From: Hyphomonadaceae bacterium BL14
Lineage (GTDB): Bacteria > Pseudomonadota > Alphaproteobacteria > Caulobacterales > Maricaulaceae
Assembly (NCBI GenBank): GCA_027627705.1
Contig: CP091242.1
Coordinates: 2,970,506 to 3,031,807 of the forward strand
Length of the DNA stretch: 61,302 nucleotides
Reading direction: 5' to 3'
Shown here: piece by piece, positions 1-9,051 of the stretch
Layout: the number at the start of each line of letters is the position of its first letter
Position numbering within the stretch: position 1 is the first letter of the stretch
Notes under the pieces: model-generated
Database searches by the model: none
The model's input: the letters and a program-made list of their open reading frames with translations, nothing else
Told to the model about the DNA's origin: nothing
Made by a program: the position numbers and the translations under genes

Positions 1-2
1 GG

Positions 3-36
3 GGCCCCGCCCGCCTCCTCCCCGGCGGGCGGGGCC
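3..36. terminator. GC-rich hairpin, probable terminator of an upstream gene
   Basis: A perfect 13-bp inverted repeat (3-15 pairs with 24-36) encloses an 8-base loop and is followed by an A/T-rich stretch. It lies at the very left edge, before the first gene, so it most likely ends a transcript that enters from outside the window. There is no long U-tract on either strand, so the call rests on the stem alone. Confidence 0.5.
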
Positions 37-146
37 AATTTATGCAGCAACAGGCCTGCAACCGAACGTGAAACCGGGCGCAGCTTTCGTTTGACAGGCA
101 GTGCCTCGCCAAACGACGTTGTCAGGGCGCGTTGCAGGGGGCCGAA

Positions 147-1160
147 ATGCTGGCATTGGTGTTTTCGACAGTGCTGGCCGCCGTCCAAGTGGATTCAGAC
201 AGAGTCTCTGGTGCCTCTGAGCCGCGCCATTCCGGAGGCGGTGTATACACGCTGGTTTTGGAGAACGACCTGTTTGCCGGCAGTGATCGTCAGTATACAA
301 ATGGAATACGCATTGAATCTATGGCCCCTGCCGGCGCGCCATTCGAGTTCATTTCCAATGCGGCCAGAACTGTTCCGTTTTCCGGGATCGGGCCCGGCGC
401 CACGTACAGGCGCGGATGGTCGCTATCGCACCTGCTTTATACCGCAAGCGACATTTCCCTGGAGAACCCGCCTGAAGATGATCACCCCTATGCGGGATAT
501 CTGGCGCTGAGTGTTTTCTCCACGGCCATCCAGGACAATAGCGAGAATACCCTCAGCTTCGAACTCGGCCTGATCGGCCCGTCGGCCCAGGGCGAGTTTG
601 TTCAGCGCAATTGGCATCAACATGTCTTGCATGAAGCAATTGATCCGGCGGGCTGGTCGACCCAGCTTCATGACGAGGTGGTGTTCGCCGTAGCCGTGCA
701 AAGGCTGCGGCGCTGGGACGTCCTGAGCTCGCAGCGATGGAACACCGATGCCTATACCCATGTTGGCGCGACATTGGGGACGGTCAGAACAGACGTGTCG
801 GCCGGATTTTTCACCCGGTGGTGGCTGGGCGACATACCGGCAGGGGTCGCCGCCCCGCCTCGCATCCGGCCGGCGATCAGCGCCTCAAGCTATGTGGCAA
901 GAATTGACGGATGGAACGCCTACGTGTTTGGCGGATTTGCATCGACCTGGGTGGGGCGGGACATTTTTCTCGATGGAAACACATTCCGGGCGTCGCGCTC
1001 CGTCGACAAGCGCGACGTGGTCTGGTCCGCCCAGGCTGGCATAGCCTTGCAATGGGAGCATGTGCGGGTCAGCTACACCCATATCGTGAGGTCTGACCAG
1101 TTCACAACCCAACGCGAACAACATCGTTTCGGTTCATTGGCGGTGTCGTTCGTCCGTTAG
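147..1160 (+). CDS. LpxR/DUF2219-family lipid A deacylase-like outer-membrane protein
   Basis: A 337-residue secreted protein. The first ~14 residues (MLALVFSTVLAAVQ) form a short signal peptide. The mature part opens with LENDLFAGSDRQYTNGIR, the signature of the LpxR/DUF2219 family, in which the Asn-Asp pair and a downstream Thr belong to the active site of lipid A 3'-O-deacylase. DDHPYAGYL and many alternating hydrophobic strands fit an outer-membrane beta barrel. The frame is open further upstream to a TTG at 132, but ATG 147 has AGGGGG seven bases ahead and gives a cleaner signal peptide. Family membership is clear. Whether it removes acyl chains from this organism's lipid A is inferred. 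Confidence 0.8.
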   Translation: MLALVFSTVLAAVQVDSDRVSGASEPRHSGGGVYTLVLENDLFAGSDRQYTNGIRIESMAPAGAPFEFISNAARTVPFSGIGPGATYRRGWSLSHLLYTASDISLENPPEDDHPYAGYLALSVFSTAIQDNSENTLSFELGLIGPSAQGEFVQRNWHQHVLHEAIDPAGWSTQLHDEVVFAVAVQRLRRWDVLSSQRWNTDAYTHVGATLGTVRTDVSAGFFTRWWLGDIPAGVAAPPRIRPAISASSYVARIDGWNAYVFGGFASTWVGRDIFLDGNTFRASRSVDKRDVVWSAQAGIALQWEHVRVSYTHIVRSDQFTTQREQHRFGSLAVSFVR

Positions 1161-1210
1161 CCACGCCGTTATTTCCTGTGGACGGGCTGTGGGAAAACGC
1201 CGCAGTGCGC

Positions 1211-1257
1211 ACACAAGGGGTGGACGTTAAGCGCTCCTTCACCACAATATATTGCTA
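1211..1257 (+). promoter_or_regulatory. Probable pair of NrdR boxes upstream of nrdB
   Basis: Box 2 (1242-1257) has the core CAATATATTG, an exact match to the NrdR consensus core CWATATATWG. Exactly 31 bp upstream (1211-1226) lies a weaker copy beginning ACACAA and ending with TGG at the matching positions. Paired boxes about three helical turns apart in front of ribonucleotide reductase genes are the standard arrangement for the ATP/dATP-sensing repressor NrdR. The second box is strong; the first is degenerate. Confidence 0.6.
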
Positions 1258-1315
1258 TCGTGATTGCGCCATTCTGCGCGAGTCACCCCCGTCGATGAAG
1301 GACGCCTGAGACGCC

Positions 1316-2362
1316 ATGACCCTCCTGACAGCATCCACTGACCGCCCGGGTCTGCTCACCTCGAGCCATTCCTACAAGCCCTTCCGCTATCCGTGGGCCT
1401 ATGATTTCTGGAAAATCCAGCAGCAGGTCCACTGGCTGCCCGAGGAAGTGCCGTTGGGCGAGGACTGCAAGGATTGGGCGACGCGTCTGGATGACCGCGA
1501 GCGCAATCTTCTCACCCAGATTTTCCGCTTCTTCACCCAGTCGGATGTGGAGGTGGGTGCCAACTACATGGAAAACTACATGCCGCTCTTCAAACCGGTT
1601 GAAGTGCGCATGATGCTGGCGTCCTTCTCCAACATGGAGACGGTGCATATCGCCGCCTACGCCCTGCTGCTGGAAACCATCGGCATGCCCGATTCCGAGT
1701 TCTCCGCCTTCATGGAGTACAAGGAAATGGCGGCCAAGCACGACTATCTGGGCAAGTTCGGCGTGGAGACCGAGAAGGACATTCTCACCTCCATGGCGGT
1801 GTTCGGCGGCTTTACCGAAGGCCTGCAGCTGTTCGCCAGCTTCGCCATGCTGATGAACTTCCCGCGCTTCAACAAGATGAAGGGGATGGGCCAGATCGTG
1901 TCCTGGTCGGTGCGCGACGAGTCGCTGCACTGCGAGGGCATGATGAAGCTGTTCCACACCTTTGCCGAGGAAACCGGCGCACTGATGGCTTCGGTGAAGG
2001 ACGACATTGCCGATTGCTGCAAGACCGTGGTGGCGCTGGAAGACAAGTTCATCGAGCTGGCCTTCGAGGCCGGCGAGGTGGAGGGCATGACGCCGCACGA
2101 TATCAAGCAATACATCCGCTATATCGCCGACTGGCGCATGGGCCAGCTGAAGCTGAAGCCCATCTATGGCGTCAAGGAGCACCCGATCCCGTGGCTGAGC
2201 GAGATCCTCAACGGGGTCGAGCACGCCAACTTCTTCGAAGCGCGCGCCACCGAATACTCCAAGGGAGCCACCAAGGGGGCCTGGCACGGCGACGATGGTG
2301 TGTGGGGCCTGTTCGACAAGCGTCTGAATCAGGACGCCGCCAACCAGCTGCCGGCGGAATAG
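1316..2362 (+). CDS. nrdB: Class I ribonucleoside-diphosphate reductase, beta subunit
   Basis: This 348-residue protein is the small subunit of aerobic ribonucleotide reductase. It houses the di-metal centre and supplies the radical for reduction of NDPs to dNDPs by the alpha subunit. The two E-x-x-H metal-ligand motifs are visible (METVHIAAYA and RDESLHCEGMM), and the length and ferritin-like helical composition are normal. The alpha subunit gene is not in this window. ATG 1316 is preceded by AAGGA at a rather long distance. The upstream intergenic region carries the probable NrdR boxes, so dNTP-responsive repression is expected. Confidence 0.95.
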   Translation: MTLLTASTDRPGLLTSSHSYKPFRYPWAYDFWKIQQQVHWLPEEVPLGEDCKDWATRLDDRERNLLTQIFRFFTQSDVEVGANYMENYMPLFKPVEVRMMLASFSNMETVHIAAYALLLETIGMPDSEFSAFMEYKEMAAKHDYLGKFGVETEKDILTSMAVFGGFTEGLQLFASFAMLMNFPRFNKMKGMGQIVSWSVRDESLHCEGMMKLFHTFAEETGALMASVKDDIADCCKTVVALEDKFIELAFEAGEVEGMTPHDIKQYIRYIADWRMGQLKLKPIYGVKEHPIPWLSEILNGVEHANFFEARATEYSKGATKGAWHGDDGVWGLFDKRLNQDAANQLPAE

Positions 2363-2405
2363 GGCGTTCAAGCGCCCGTACTTCACGGTCTGGCTCTATG
2401 GTCTG

Positions 2406-2448
2406 GAACTCAATCCGAAAACCGGTTCCCACTTTTCGGATTGAGTTC
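2406..2448. repeat. Perfect 16-bp palindrome between convergent nrdB and nth
   Basis: The arm gaactcaatccgaaaa (2406-2421) is the exact reverse complement of 2433-2448, with the 11-base loop ccggttcccac. It sits between two convergent genes and its right arm touches the nth stop codon. The AAAACCGGTTCCCACTTTT core resembles a palindromic intergenic repeat widespread in alphaproteobacterial genomes. It could act as a bidirectional terminator, since the A-run and T-run flank the loop rather than the stem base. No second copy was noticed in this window. Confidence 0.6.
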
Positions 2449-3140
2449 TAGGGCGCGGGCGTCTTGTCCTTGAAGCGGCAGATATCAGCGATGGCGCAGC
2501 GCCAGCATTCGGGCTTGCGCGCCTTGCAGACATAGCGCCCGTGCAGGATCAGCCAGTGATGGGCGCCCTTGAGATAGGCCGCCGGCGTGATGGCCTCGAG
2601 CCGCACCTCCACCGCGTCGGGGTCTTTGCCCGGTCCGAGCCCGGTACGGTTGGCGACCCGGAAGATATGGGTGTCGACCGCGATGGTCGGCTCGCCGAAC
2701 GCCTCGTTCAGCACCACATTGGCGGTCTTGCGTCCCACGCCCGGCAGTCGCATCAGATCCTCGCGGGTACGCGGCACCTCGCCGCCGAACTCCTCGATAA
2801 TCAGGCGCGACAGGGCGATGACGTTTTTCGCCTTGTTGCGGAACAGGCCGATGGTCTTGATGTGCTCGCGCACCCCGTCTTCGCCCAGCGCCAGCATGGC
2901 GTGAGGGTTGTCCGCCACGGCGAACAGGCCGCGTGTCGCCTTGTTCACGCCCACATCGGTGGCCTGGGCTGACAGCGCCACCGCCACCACCAGCGTGTAC
3001 GGATTGACATAGTCCAGCTCGGTGCGCGGCTCCGGGCGGATCTCGGCCAGGCGCGCATAGACCTCCTCGGCCTGCTCGCGGGTCAGGCCGGGGGCGCGGC
3101 GCTTGACGGGCCGCTTCTTGCCGGACGCCGGTGTCTTCAT
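2448..3140 (-). CDS. nth: Endonuclease III (DNA glycosylase/AP lyase)
   Basis: A 230-residue base-excision-repair enzyme that removes oxidised pyrimidines and cleaves the abasic site. It shows the helix-hairpin-helix LPGVGRKTANVV with the catalytic Lys, VDTHIFRV with the catalytic Asp, and the C-terminal 4Fe-4S ligand set C-x6-C-x2-C-x5-C (CKARKPECWRCAIADIC). The N-terminus adds a basic stretch (SGKKRPVKRRAPG). The ATG at 3140 overlaps the leuS stop in an ATGA junction, so it is translationally coupled to leuS and read from the same transcript. Confidence 0.95.
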   Translation of the reverse strand: MKTPASGKKRPVKRRAPGLTREQAEEVYARLAEIRPEPRTELDYVNPYTLVVAVALSAQATDVGVNKATRGLFAVADNPHAMLALGEDGVREHIKTIGLFRNKAKNVIALSRLIIEEFGGEVPRTREDLMRLPGVGRKTANVVLNEAFGEPTIAVDTHIFRVANRTGLGPGKDPDAVEVRLEAITPAAYLKGAHHWLILHGRYVCKARKPECWRCAIADICRFKDKTPAP

Positions 3141-5830
3141 TCGCCGAGCTTGGGAATATTGATCAGGCGCGGATGGCCGGTCTTCTTGTCGCGCACGATG
3201 ATGACTTTGGACAAATCCGCCCCGTCCGTCTCCTTGCCCATCTCGCGCAGGCGGGCGAAGGCGGTTTCGCGGATCGTCTCGTCATCGGCACCCGGAGCGA
3301 CCGGGATAGAGGCGCGGCGCTTGCCGCCTTCCTGCACCACCAGCTCCACCGTCTCGATGGCGGCGCTGAGCATGGCGGCATCGGCCTTCGGCCAGCTGGC
3401 CTGGAACACGCTTGGCTGCCCGCCCGCGATCTCCCACAGCTCCTCGGCCATGAAGGGCGCAAACGGTGCCAGCACCCGGATCACCGTTTGCAGGGTCTCG
3501 CGCGTGACGGGCTCACCTTCAGCGGCGTTGAGATATTTCATCAGCTCGGCGATGGCGGTGTTGAGGCGGAGATTCTCCAGGTCCTCGGTGACCGCCATGA
3601 CGAGCTTCGCCGCCGCCAGCGTCACGGCCTTGGGCTCCTCACTGGCATGCGCCGCGAGGGCACCGGTGGCGTAGCGCCACATCCGGCGCAGAAATTTCAG
3701 GGCGGCGGCCACAGCGTCGGTATCCCACTGGCGCATCGCCTCTACGGGACCCATGAACATCATATGCACACGGAAGGCATCGGCCCCGAAGCGCTCCACC
3801 ACATGGTCAGGCGTGACCACGTTGCGCAGGGATTTTGACATTTTCGCGCCCACACGCTCCACCGGGTCGCCGGTCGGGGCGTGGACGAAGGACCCGTCCT
3901 CGCGCGCCTCGACCTCGTCCACCGGCAGAACGATGCCGCGGGCGTTCTTGAAGGCGTGGCTGGTCAGCAGGCCTTGGTTGACCAGCTTCTGGAACGGCTC
4001 TTTCGTGGCCGCCAGCCCCAGATCGAACAGCACTTTGTGCCAGAAGCGCGCGTACAGAAGATGCAAGGTGGCGTGCTCGGCACCGCCGACATACAGGTCC
4101 ACCGATCCCCAGGCGCGCTCGACCTGCGGGTCGACCAGCGCGTCATCGTTCCGGGGGTCCTTGAAGCGCAGATAATACCAGCACGAGCCGGCCCATTGCG
4201 GCATGGTGGAGGTTTCGCGCCGGCCTTTCAGACCGGTCTTCGGGTCGGTCACCTCCAGCCAGTTGCCGGCGCGCGCCAGCGGGCTTTCGGCCTGACCCGT
4301 GGGCTTGTAGCTCTCGATATGGGGCAGGGTGAGGGGAAGCTCGCTGACGTCCAGCGTGGTGCGCGTGCCGTCCTCCCAGTGCACGATGGGAATCGGCTCG
4401 CCCCAATAGCGCTGGCGGGCGAAGGTCCAGTCGCGCAGATTATAGCTGACCACACGCTGGCCCAGACCGCGCGCTTCGAGCACATCGGCGACCTGCTCGC
4501 GCGCATCGCGCCAGCGCACGCCGGCCTGATACAGCCCGCTATCATCGGGCGCGGCCAGCATCACGCCGTCCTCGGTCCAGCAGGCCTCGCCCGCCAGCAC
4601 GGCGGCACGCGCCGGGTTGTCTGCACCCGGATCGATCACCGGCACGATATCGAGGCCATAGCTTCTGGCAAAGGCAAAGTCGCGCTCGTCATGGGCGGGC
4701 ACGCCCATGACAGCGCCGGTGCCGTAATCGGGCAGCACATAGTCCGCCACGAAAATCGGCACTTTACGGCCTGTGACGGGGTTGATCGCCTCGGCGCCCG
4801 TGAGCACACCGGTCTTCTCCGCGTCCACTGTCCGGTCGAGATCGGATTTACGCGCCGCCGCTTCCACATAGGCGGTCACCGCCGCACGCATATCTGTTGT
4901 GGTGATCTCATTGACCAGCGGATGCTCGGGTGCCAGCGCCAGGAAGGTGACGCCGCCCAGCGTATCGACGCGGGTGGTGAAGGTGTCGACCCCGGCCTCG
5001 TGGCCATCGACGCGGAAGCGCAGCGATACGCCCTGAGACCGGCCGATCCAGTTGCGCTGGGAGTCCTTGATGCCTTCGGGCCAGTCGAGGCCGTCGAGAT
5101 CGGCCAGCAGGCGTTCCGCATACGTGGTAATGCGCATCTTCACCTGGCGCAGCGGGATGCGCACGACCTCATGGCCCTGCTCGGACTTGCCGTCATAGAC
5201 CTCTTCATTGGCCAGGATCGTGCCCAGCTCCGGGCACCAGTTGACCGGCGCGGTGTCGAAATAGACCAGACGGCGGGTGTCCTGGAACGCCTGTACTGCC
5301 AGCTTGCCTGCAGCGCGTACGTCATCCGGTATGGGCAGTTCCTCGATCGGGCGCGCACGGCCAGCCTGCGCGTCATACCAGGCGTTGTAGAGCCGGGTGA
5401 AGATGTACTGGGTCCATTTGTAATAGTCCGGGCTGGAGGTGGCGATTTCGCGCTCCCAGTCATAGCCCAGGCCCAGAAGTGCCATCTGGCGCTTGTAGTT
5501 GGCGATATTCTCGGCCGTTGAGACAGCCGGGTGCACGCCGGTGCGCACGGCGTATTGCTCGGCGGGCAGGCCGAAACTGTCCCAGCCCATGGGATGCAGC
5601 ACGGTGAAGCCCTGCATCTTCTTGTAGCGGGCCACGATATCGGTCGCGAGATAGCCCACCGGGTGACCCACATGCAGGCCCGCCCCGGACGGGTAGGGAA
5701 ACATGTCCAGCACGTAGAAGGTCTTGTCGCCGGGCTTGGGATTGGGCGTGCGATTGACGCCCAGCGTGTCCCAGACCTGGCGCCATTTGGCTTCCAGGGC
5801 AGTGAAGTCATAGGCGGTCTGGTCGGTCAT
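3137..5830 (-). CDS. leuS: Leucyl-tRNA synthetase, Bacteroidetes/planctomycete-like type
   Basis: An 897-residue class I synthetase that charges tRNA-Leu. The HIGH motif is HVGH within PYPSGAGLHVGHPVGY and the KMSKS loop is intact (GAKMSKSLRNVV). The CP1 editing domain carries the Thr-rich TTRVDTLGGVTF and the Asp region VPAHDERDFAF. The GLHVGHPVGYLATDI signature and the insertion before the editing domain (around residues 170-200) match the type known from Bacteroidetes, planctomycetes and spirochaetes. The usual proteobacterial form has a HMGHVRNYT-type HIGH region. This suggests an ancient transfer. It is followed by nth with a 4-bp overlap and preceded by ileS. Confidence 0.95.
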   Translation of the reverse strand: MTDQTAYDFTALEAKWRQVWDTLGVNRTPNPKPGDKTFYVLDMFPYPSGAGLHVGHPVGYLATDIVARYKKMQGFTVLHPMGWDSFGLPAEQYAVRTGVHPAVSTAENIANYKRQMALLGLGYDWEREIATSSPDYYKWTQYIFTRLYNAWYDAQAGRARPIEELPIPDDVRAAGKLAVQAFQDTRRLVYFDTAPVNWCPELGTILANEEVYDGKSEQGHEVVRIPLRQVKMRITTYAERLLADLDGLDWPEGIKDSQRNWIGRSQGVSLRFRVDGHEAGVDTFTTRVDTLGGVTFLALAPEHPLVNEITTTDMRAAVTAYVEAAARKSDLDRTVDAEKTGVLTGAEAINPVTGRKVPIFVADYVLPDYGTGAVMGVPAHDERDFAFARSYGLDIVPVIDPGADNPARAAVLAGEACWTEDGVMLAAPDDSGLYQAGVRWRDAREQVADVLEARGLGQRVVSYNLRDWTFARQRYWGEPIPIVHWEDGTRTTLDVSELPLTLPHIESYKPTGQAESPLARAGNWLEVTDPKTGLKGRRETSTMPQWAGSCWYYLRFKDPRNDDALVDPQVERAWGSVDLYVGGAEHATLHLLYARFWHKVLFDLGLAATKEPFQKLVNQGLLTSHAFKNARGIVLPVDEVEAREDGSFVHAPTGDPVERVGAKMSKSLRNVVTPDHVVERFGADAFRVHMMFMGPVEAMRQWDTDAVAAALKFLRRMWRYATGALAAHASEEPKAVTLAAAKLVMAVTEDLENLRLNTAIAELMKYLNAAEGEPVTRETLQTVIRVLAPFAPFMAEELWEIAGGQPSVFQASWPKADAAMLSAAIETVELVVQEGGKRRASIPVAPGADDETIRETAFARLREMGKETDGADLSKVIIVRDKKTGHPRLINIPKLGE

Positions 5831-5849
5831 GGGTCAATTTCCGTGAGGG

Positions 5850-5887
5850 GCCCGGGCTGCGCCTTGAGCGCGCGGCGCGGCCCGGGC
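5850..5887. other. Stem-loop between ileS and leuS
   Basis: Arms 5850-5863 and 5874-5887 pair over 14 bp with one G-T wobble around a 10-base loop. It lies in the short gap between two co-directional synthetase genes. No U-tract follows on the minus strand, so it may be an attenuating or mRNA-stabilising structure rather than a true terminator. Confidence 0.35.
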
Positions 5888-5901
5888 GATTGTCGTCTGG
5901 T

Positions 5902-8900
5902 CTAGCCGGCTTTGGCCACGCTGATGCGCACCGTGTCGCCGAGAATGTCCGCTTCACTGACCGCGCTGGCGGGCACGTCGGCGGAGGTGAGCGACAGGGC
6001 CAGCGTTTCGGCCTTGATGAAATCGCCATGGGCTTCCATGGCCGCAGCGATGTCCGGCCCGCCAGCGATGCCCAGCGCGATGCGGTCAGACACGTCCAGC
6101 CCAGCCTCCTTGCGCGCCGATTGCACCGCCCGCACGAGGTCACGGGCGAGGCCCTCGCGTTCCTGATCCGCGTCCACAGAGATGTCCAGCACCACCGCGC
6201 CGGTGCCCGCGAAGGGTTCGGCCGCGCTGCCCTCGGCAGCGACCATGCGCAGGGTGAACTCGTCCGGGGCCAGCGTTTCACCCGCCACCTCGGCCGATCC
6301 CTCCGGCGTGAGGGTGAAGGCGTTGGCGCGCGCAGCGGCCATGACCTCTTTCATCTTCCCGCCCAGCCGCTTGCCGATCTGCGGGTTCACCTTCAGTTCC
6401 ACCGACCCGAAGGCGTCGAGCTCGGTGGACAGCGCCACGTCCCGCACATTCAGCTCCTCGGCGATCAGGCCGGTATAGGGTGCCAGCGACGGGGCGTCGG
6501 CATGGACGATGGTGAGGGATTTGAGCGGCAGGCGCACGCGCAGCCGGTGGCGTTCGCGCACGGACAGCGCCGCAGAGCACGCTTCACGCACCAGATCCAT
6601 GGCGCGGGCCAGATCATGCTCGTGTGCAAACTCGTCCGATGTCGGCCAGAGCGTAAGGTGGACCGAGCGTTCCCCGGTGAGCGACTTGAACAGCTTCTCC
6701 GTCACGATGGGCAGGAGCGGCGCGAGCACGCGGCACACCTGGGTAAGCACCGTATACAGCGTATCAAACGCCGCATCACGTGCCGCCGCGTCGCTGGAGC
6801 CCCAGAAGCGGGCACGAGAGCGCCGGATATACCAGTTGGTCAGGGCGTCGAAATAGGCCGTCGCCGCCTTGCAGGCGCGCGGAATGTCGAACCCGTCCAG
6901 CGCCGTCTCCACCGCCGCCGCCAGCTCGCCGGTCTTGGTCAGGATATAGCGGTCCAGCGGATCGGACGCGTCGCGGATGATCTGCGGCGCACGGGTTTCC
7001 AGATTGGCGTAGAGCGAAAAGAAAGCATAGGCGTTCATCAGCGGCGCGATGGCTTCGCGCTGGACCGCAGCGATGTCGCGCGCCTCCTTGGGCACCAGCA
7101 AATCGCCCCCTGTAAGCACCGGCGAGGCGATCAGGAACCAGCGCATCACGTCCGATCCAGCTTTGTCGAAGAACTCCAGCGGATCAGGATAATTACGCAG
7201 GCGCTTGGAGAGTTTCTGGCGGTTCTCGTCTAGCACGACACCGTGACAGATCGCGTTGAGGAAGGGCGGCTGGTCGAACAGCATCGTGCCCAGCACCATC
7301 AGCGTGTAGAACCAGCCGCGCGTCTGGGCGACATATTCCACGATGAAGTCGGCCGGGAAATTGGCCTCGAACCAGTCCTTGTTCTCGAACGGATAGTGGA
7401 CGCTCGCGAACGGCATGGAGCCGGAATCAAACCAGACATCGAACACATCCTCTACCCGGACCATTTTCGATCTGCCCGTCGGATCGTCCGGGTTGGGCCG
7501 TGTCAGATCGTCGATGAAGGGCCGGTGCAGATCGGTGACCGTGACCCCGAAAGCCGCTTCCAGCTCGGCGATGGAGCCGTAGACCTCGGTGCGCGGATAA
7601 TCGGGATCATCGCTGATCCAGACCGGTATGGGTGTGCCCCAGAAGCGTGAGCGGGAGATATTCCAGTCCTGCGCTCCGGCCAGCCAGTTGCCGAAAATCC
7701 CGTCTTTCACATGGGCAGGGGCCCAGTTGATCTGCTGGTTCAGCTCCACCATGCGCTCGCGGAAGTCCGAGACGCGCAGATACCAGCTGTCCACCGCCTT
7801 GTAGATCAGCGGTTCGTCCGTGCGCCAGCAATGGGGATAATTGTGGTCATAGGTGTCGTGGCGGAAGAGCTTGCCTTCCTCCTTCAGGCGCTGGGTGATC
7901 GGCTTGTTGGCGTCAAACACCAGCATGCCTTCATAGTCGGCGATCTCCCGGGTATAGCGCCCGGCCTGATCGACCGGCACCACCACGGCGATGCCCGCGC
8001 GGCGGCAGGCCTTCAAATCGTCCTCGCCAAAGCCCGGGGCCATATGCACCACGCCCGTGCCGTCCTCATCGGTGACGAAGTCCTCGATCAGGATACGAAA
8101 GGCATTCTCATGGCCTTCGAAATAATCAAATGGCGGGTGATAAGTGAGGTTCTCGAGCGCCGCACCCTTCACGGTGGCGATGCGCTCGGCACCCTCGAGC
8201 TGTTTCTTGTATTTTTCCAGGGCGTTGGCCGAAAGAATATAGCGCTCGCCATCCTTGGCCATCACGGCGTAGTCGATGTCCGCGCCGGCAGCGGCCGCCA
8301 GGTTGGACGGCAGGGTCCAGGGTGTGGTGGTCCAGATCAGAAGCTGTGCGCCGGACAGATCGCCCTGACCGTCACGGATGCGGAAGCCCACCGTGACCGC
8401 CGGATCAGTCCGGTTGCGGTAGGAATTGTCCAGCCGTGTCTCGAAATTCGACAGCGGGCTTTCCACGGCCCAGGAGTAGGGCACCACGCGGTAATCGCGA
8501 TACACCAGCCCCTTGTCCCAGAGCTGCTTGAACGCCCAGAGGCAGCTTTCCATGAAGCCGATATCGAGAGTCTTGTAGTCCTTTTCGAAATCGACCCAGC
8601 GCGCCTGGCGGGTGACGTATTCCTCCCACTCGCCGGCATATTTCATCACTTCTGAGCGGGCGGCCGCGTTGAACGTATCGATGCCCAGTTCCATGACCGC
8701 CTTGCGCCCGGAAATGCCCAGCGCTTTCTCCGCCGCGAGTTCAGCCGGCAGGCCGTGCGTGTCCCAGCCGAAGCGGCGCTCCACCCGTCGGCCCTTCATC
8801 GTCTGGAAGCGGGGGATCACGTCCTTTGCAAAACCGGTCAGCAAATGCCCGTAATGGGGCAGTCCGTTGGCGAAGGGCGGGCCGTCAAAGAAGACGAACT

Positions 8901-9051
8901 GATTGTCTTCAGGGCGTTGGTCGATAGAGGCCTGGAACGTAGAGTCAGCCTTCCAGAACGCCAGGATCTCCTGGTCCACCTGCGGCAGGTCCGCCGGGCT
9001 GCGCGCTTCGGGAAACCGGCGGTCCGCCGCCTTCGCTCTGGTCTCGGCCAT
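5902..9051 (-). CDS. ileS: Isoleucyl-tRNA synthetase, type 2 (eukaryote-like)
   Basis: A 1049-residue class I synthetase that charges tRNA-Ile. The HIGH motif is HYGH (FANGLPHYGHLLTG) and the KMSKS loop is KLSKR followed by LRNYPDP. These, with FGWDTHGLP, are the hallmarks of type 2 IleRS, the form shared with eukaryotes and with naturally mupirocin-tolerant bacteria. The length is above the ~930 residues of type 1 enzymes. The frame is open to 9084, but ATG 9051 has GAGGA seven bases upstream and removes a non-conserved basic leader, so it is preferred. leuS follows 71 bp downstream. Confidence 0.93.
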   Translation of the reverse strand: MAETRAKAADRRFPEARSPADLPQVDQEILAFWKADSTFQASIDQRPEDNQFVFFDGPPFANGLPHYGHLLTGFAKDVIPRFQTMKGRRVERRFGWDTHGLPAELAAEKALGISGRKAVMELGIDTFNAAARSEVMKYAGEWEEYVTRQARWVDFEKDYKTLDIGFMESCLWAFKQLWDKGLVYRDYRVVPYSWAVESPLSNFETRLDNSYRNRTDPAVTVGFRIRDGQGDLSGAQLLIWTTTPWTLPSNLAAAAGADIDYAVMAKDGERYILSANALEKYKKQLEGAERIATVKGAALENLTYHPPFDYFEGHENAFRILIEDFVTDEDGTGVVHMAPGFGEDDLKACRRAGIAVVVPVDQAGRYTREIADYEGMLVFDANKPITQRLKEEGKLFRHDTYDHNYPHCWRTDEPLIYKAVDSWYLRVSDFRERMVELNQQINWAPAHVKDGIFGNWLAGAQDWNISRSRFWGTPIPVWISDDPDYPRTEVYGSIAELEAAFGVTVTDLHRPFIDDLTRPNPDDPTGRSKMVRVEDVFDVWFDSGSMPFASVHYPFENKDWFEANFPADFIVEYVAQTRGWFYTLMVLGTMLFDQPPFLNAICHGVVLDENRQKLSKRLRNYPDPLEFFDKAGSDVMRWFLIASPVLTGGDLLVPKEARDIAAVQREAIAPLMNAYAFFSLYANLETRAPQIIRDASDPLDRYILTKTGELAAAVETALDGFDIPRACKAATAYFDALTNWYIRRSRARFWGSSDAAARDAAFDTLYTVLTQVCRVLAPLLPIVTEKLFKSLTGERSVHLTLWPTSDEFAHEHDLARAMDLVREACSAALSVRERHRLRVRLPLKSLTIVHADAPSLAPYTGLIAEELNVRDVALSTELDAFGSVELKVNPQIGKRLGGKMKEVMAAARANAFTLTPEGSAEVAGETLAPDEFTLRMVAAEGSAAEPFAGTGAVVLDISVDADQEREGLARDLVRAVQSARKEAGLDVSDRIALGIAGGPDIAAAMEAHGDFIKAETLALSLTSADVPASAVSEADILGDTVRISVAKAG

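Noticed and set aside
3881..5521. Long plus-strand open frame of 546 codons inside leuS
   Set aside because: It is antisense to a complete, motif-confirmed leuS. Such frames are common in high-GC DNA, and the predicted product has no family features.
5850..5887. Stem-loop between ileS and leuS as a T-box or other tRNA-sensing leader
   Set aside because: No T-box sequence or specifier loop is visible, and the hairpin is short; T-box leaders are also rare outside Gram-positives.
5890..7233. Plus-strand open frame of 447 codons inside ileS
   Set aside because: Antisense shadow of the ileS gene with no recognisable domain and no ribosome binding site.
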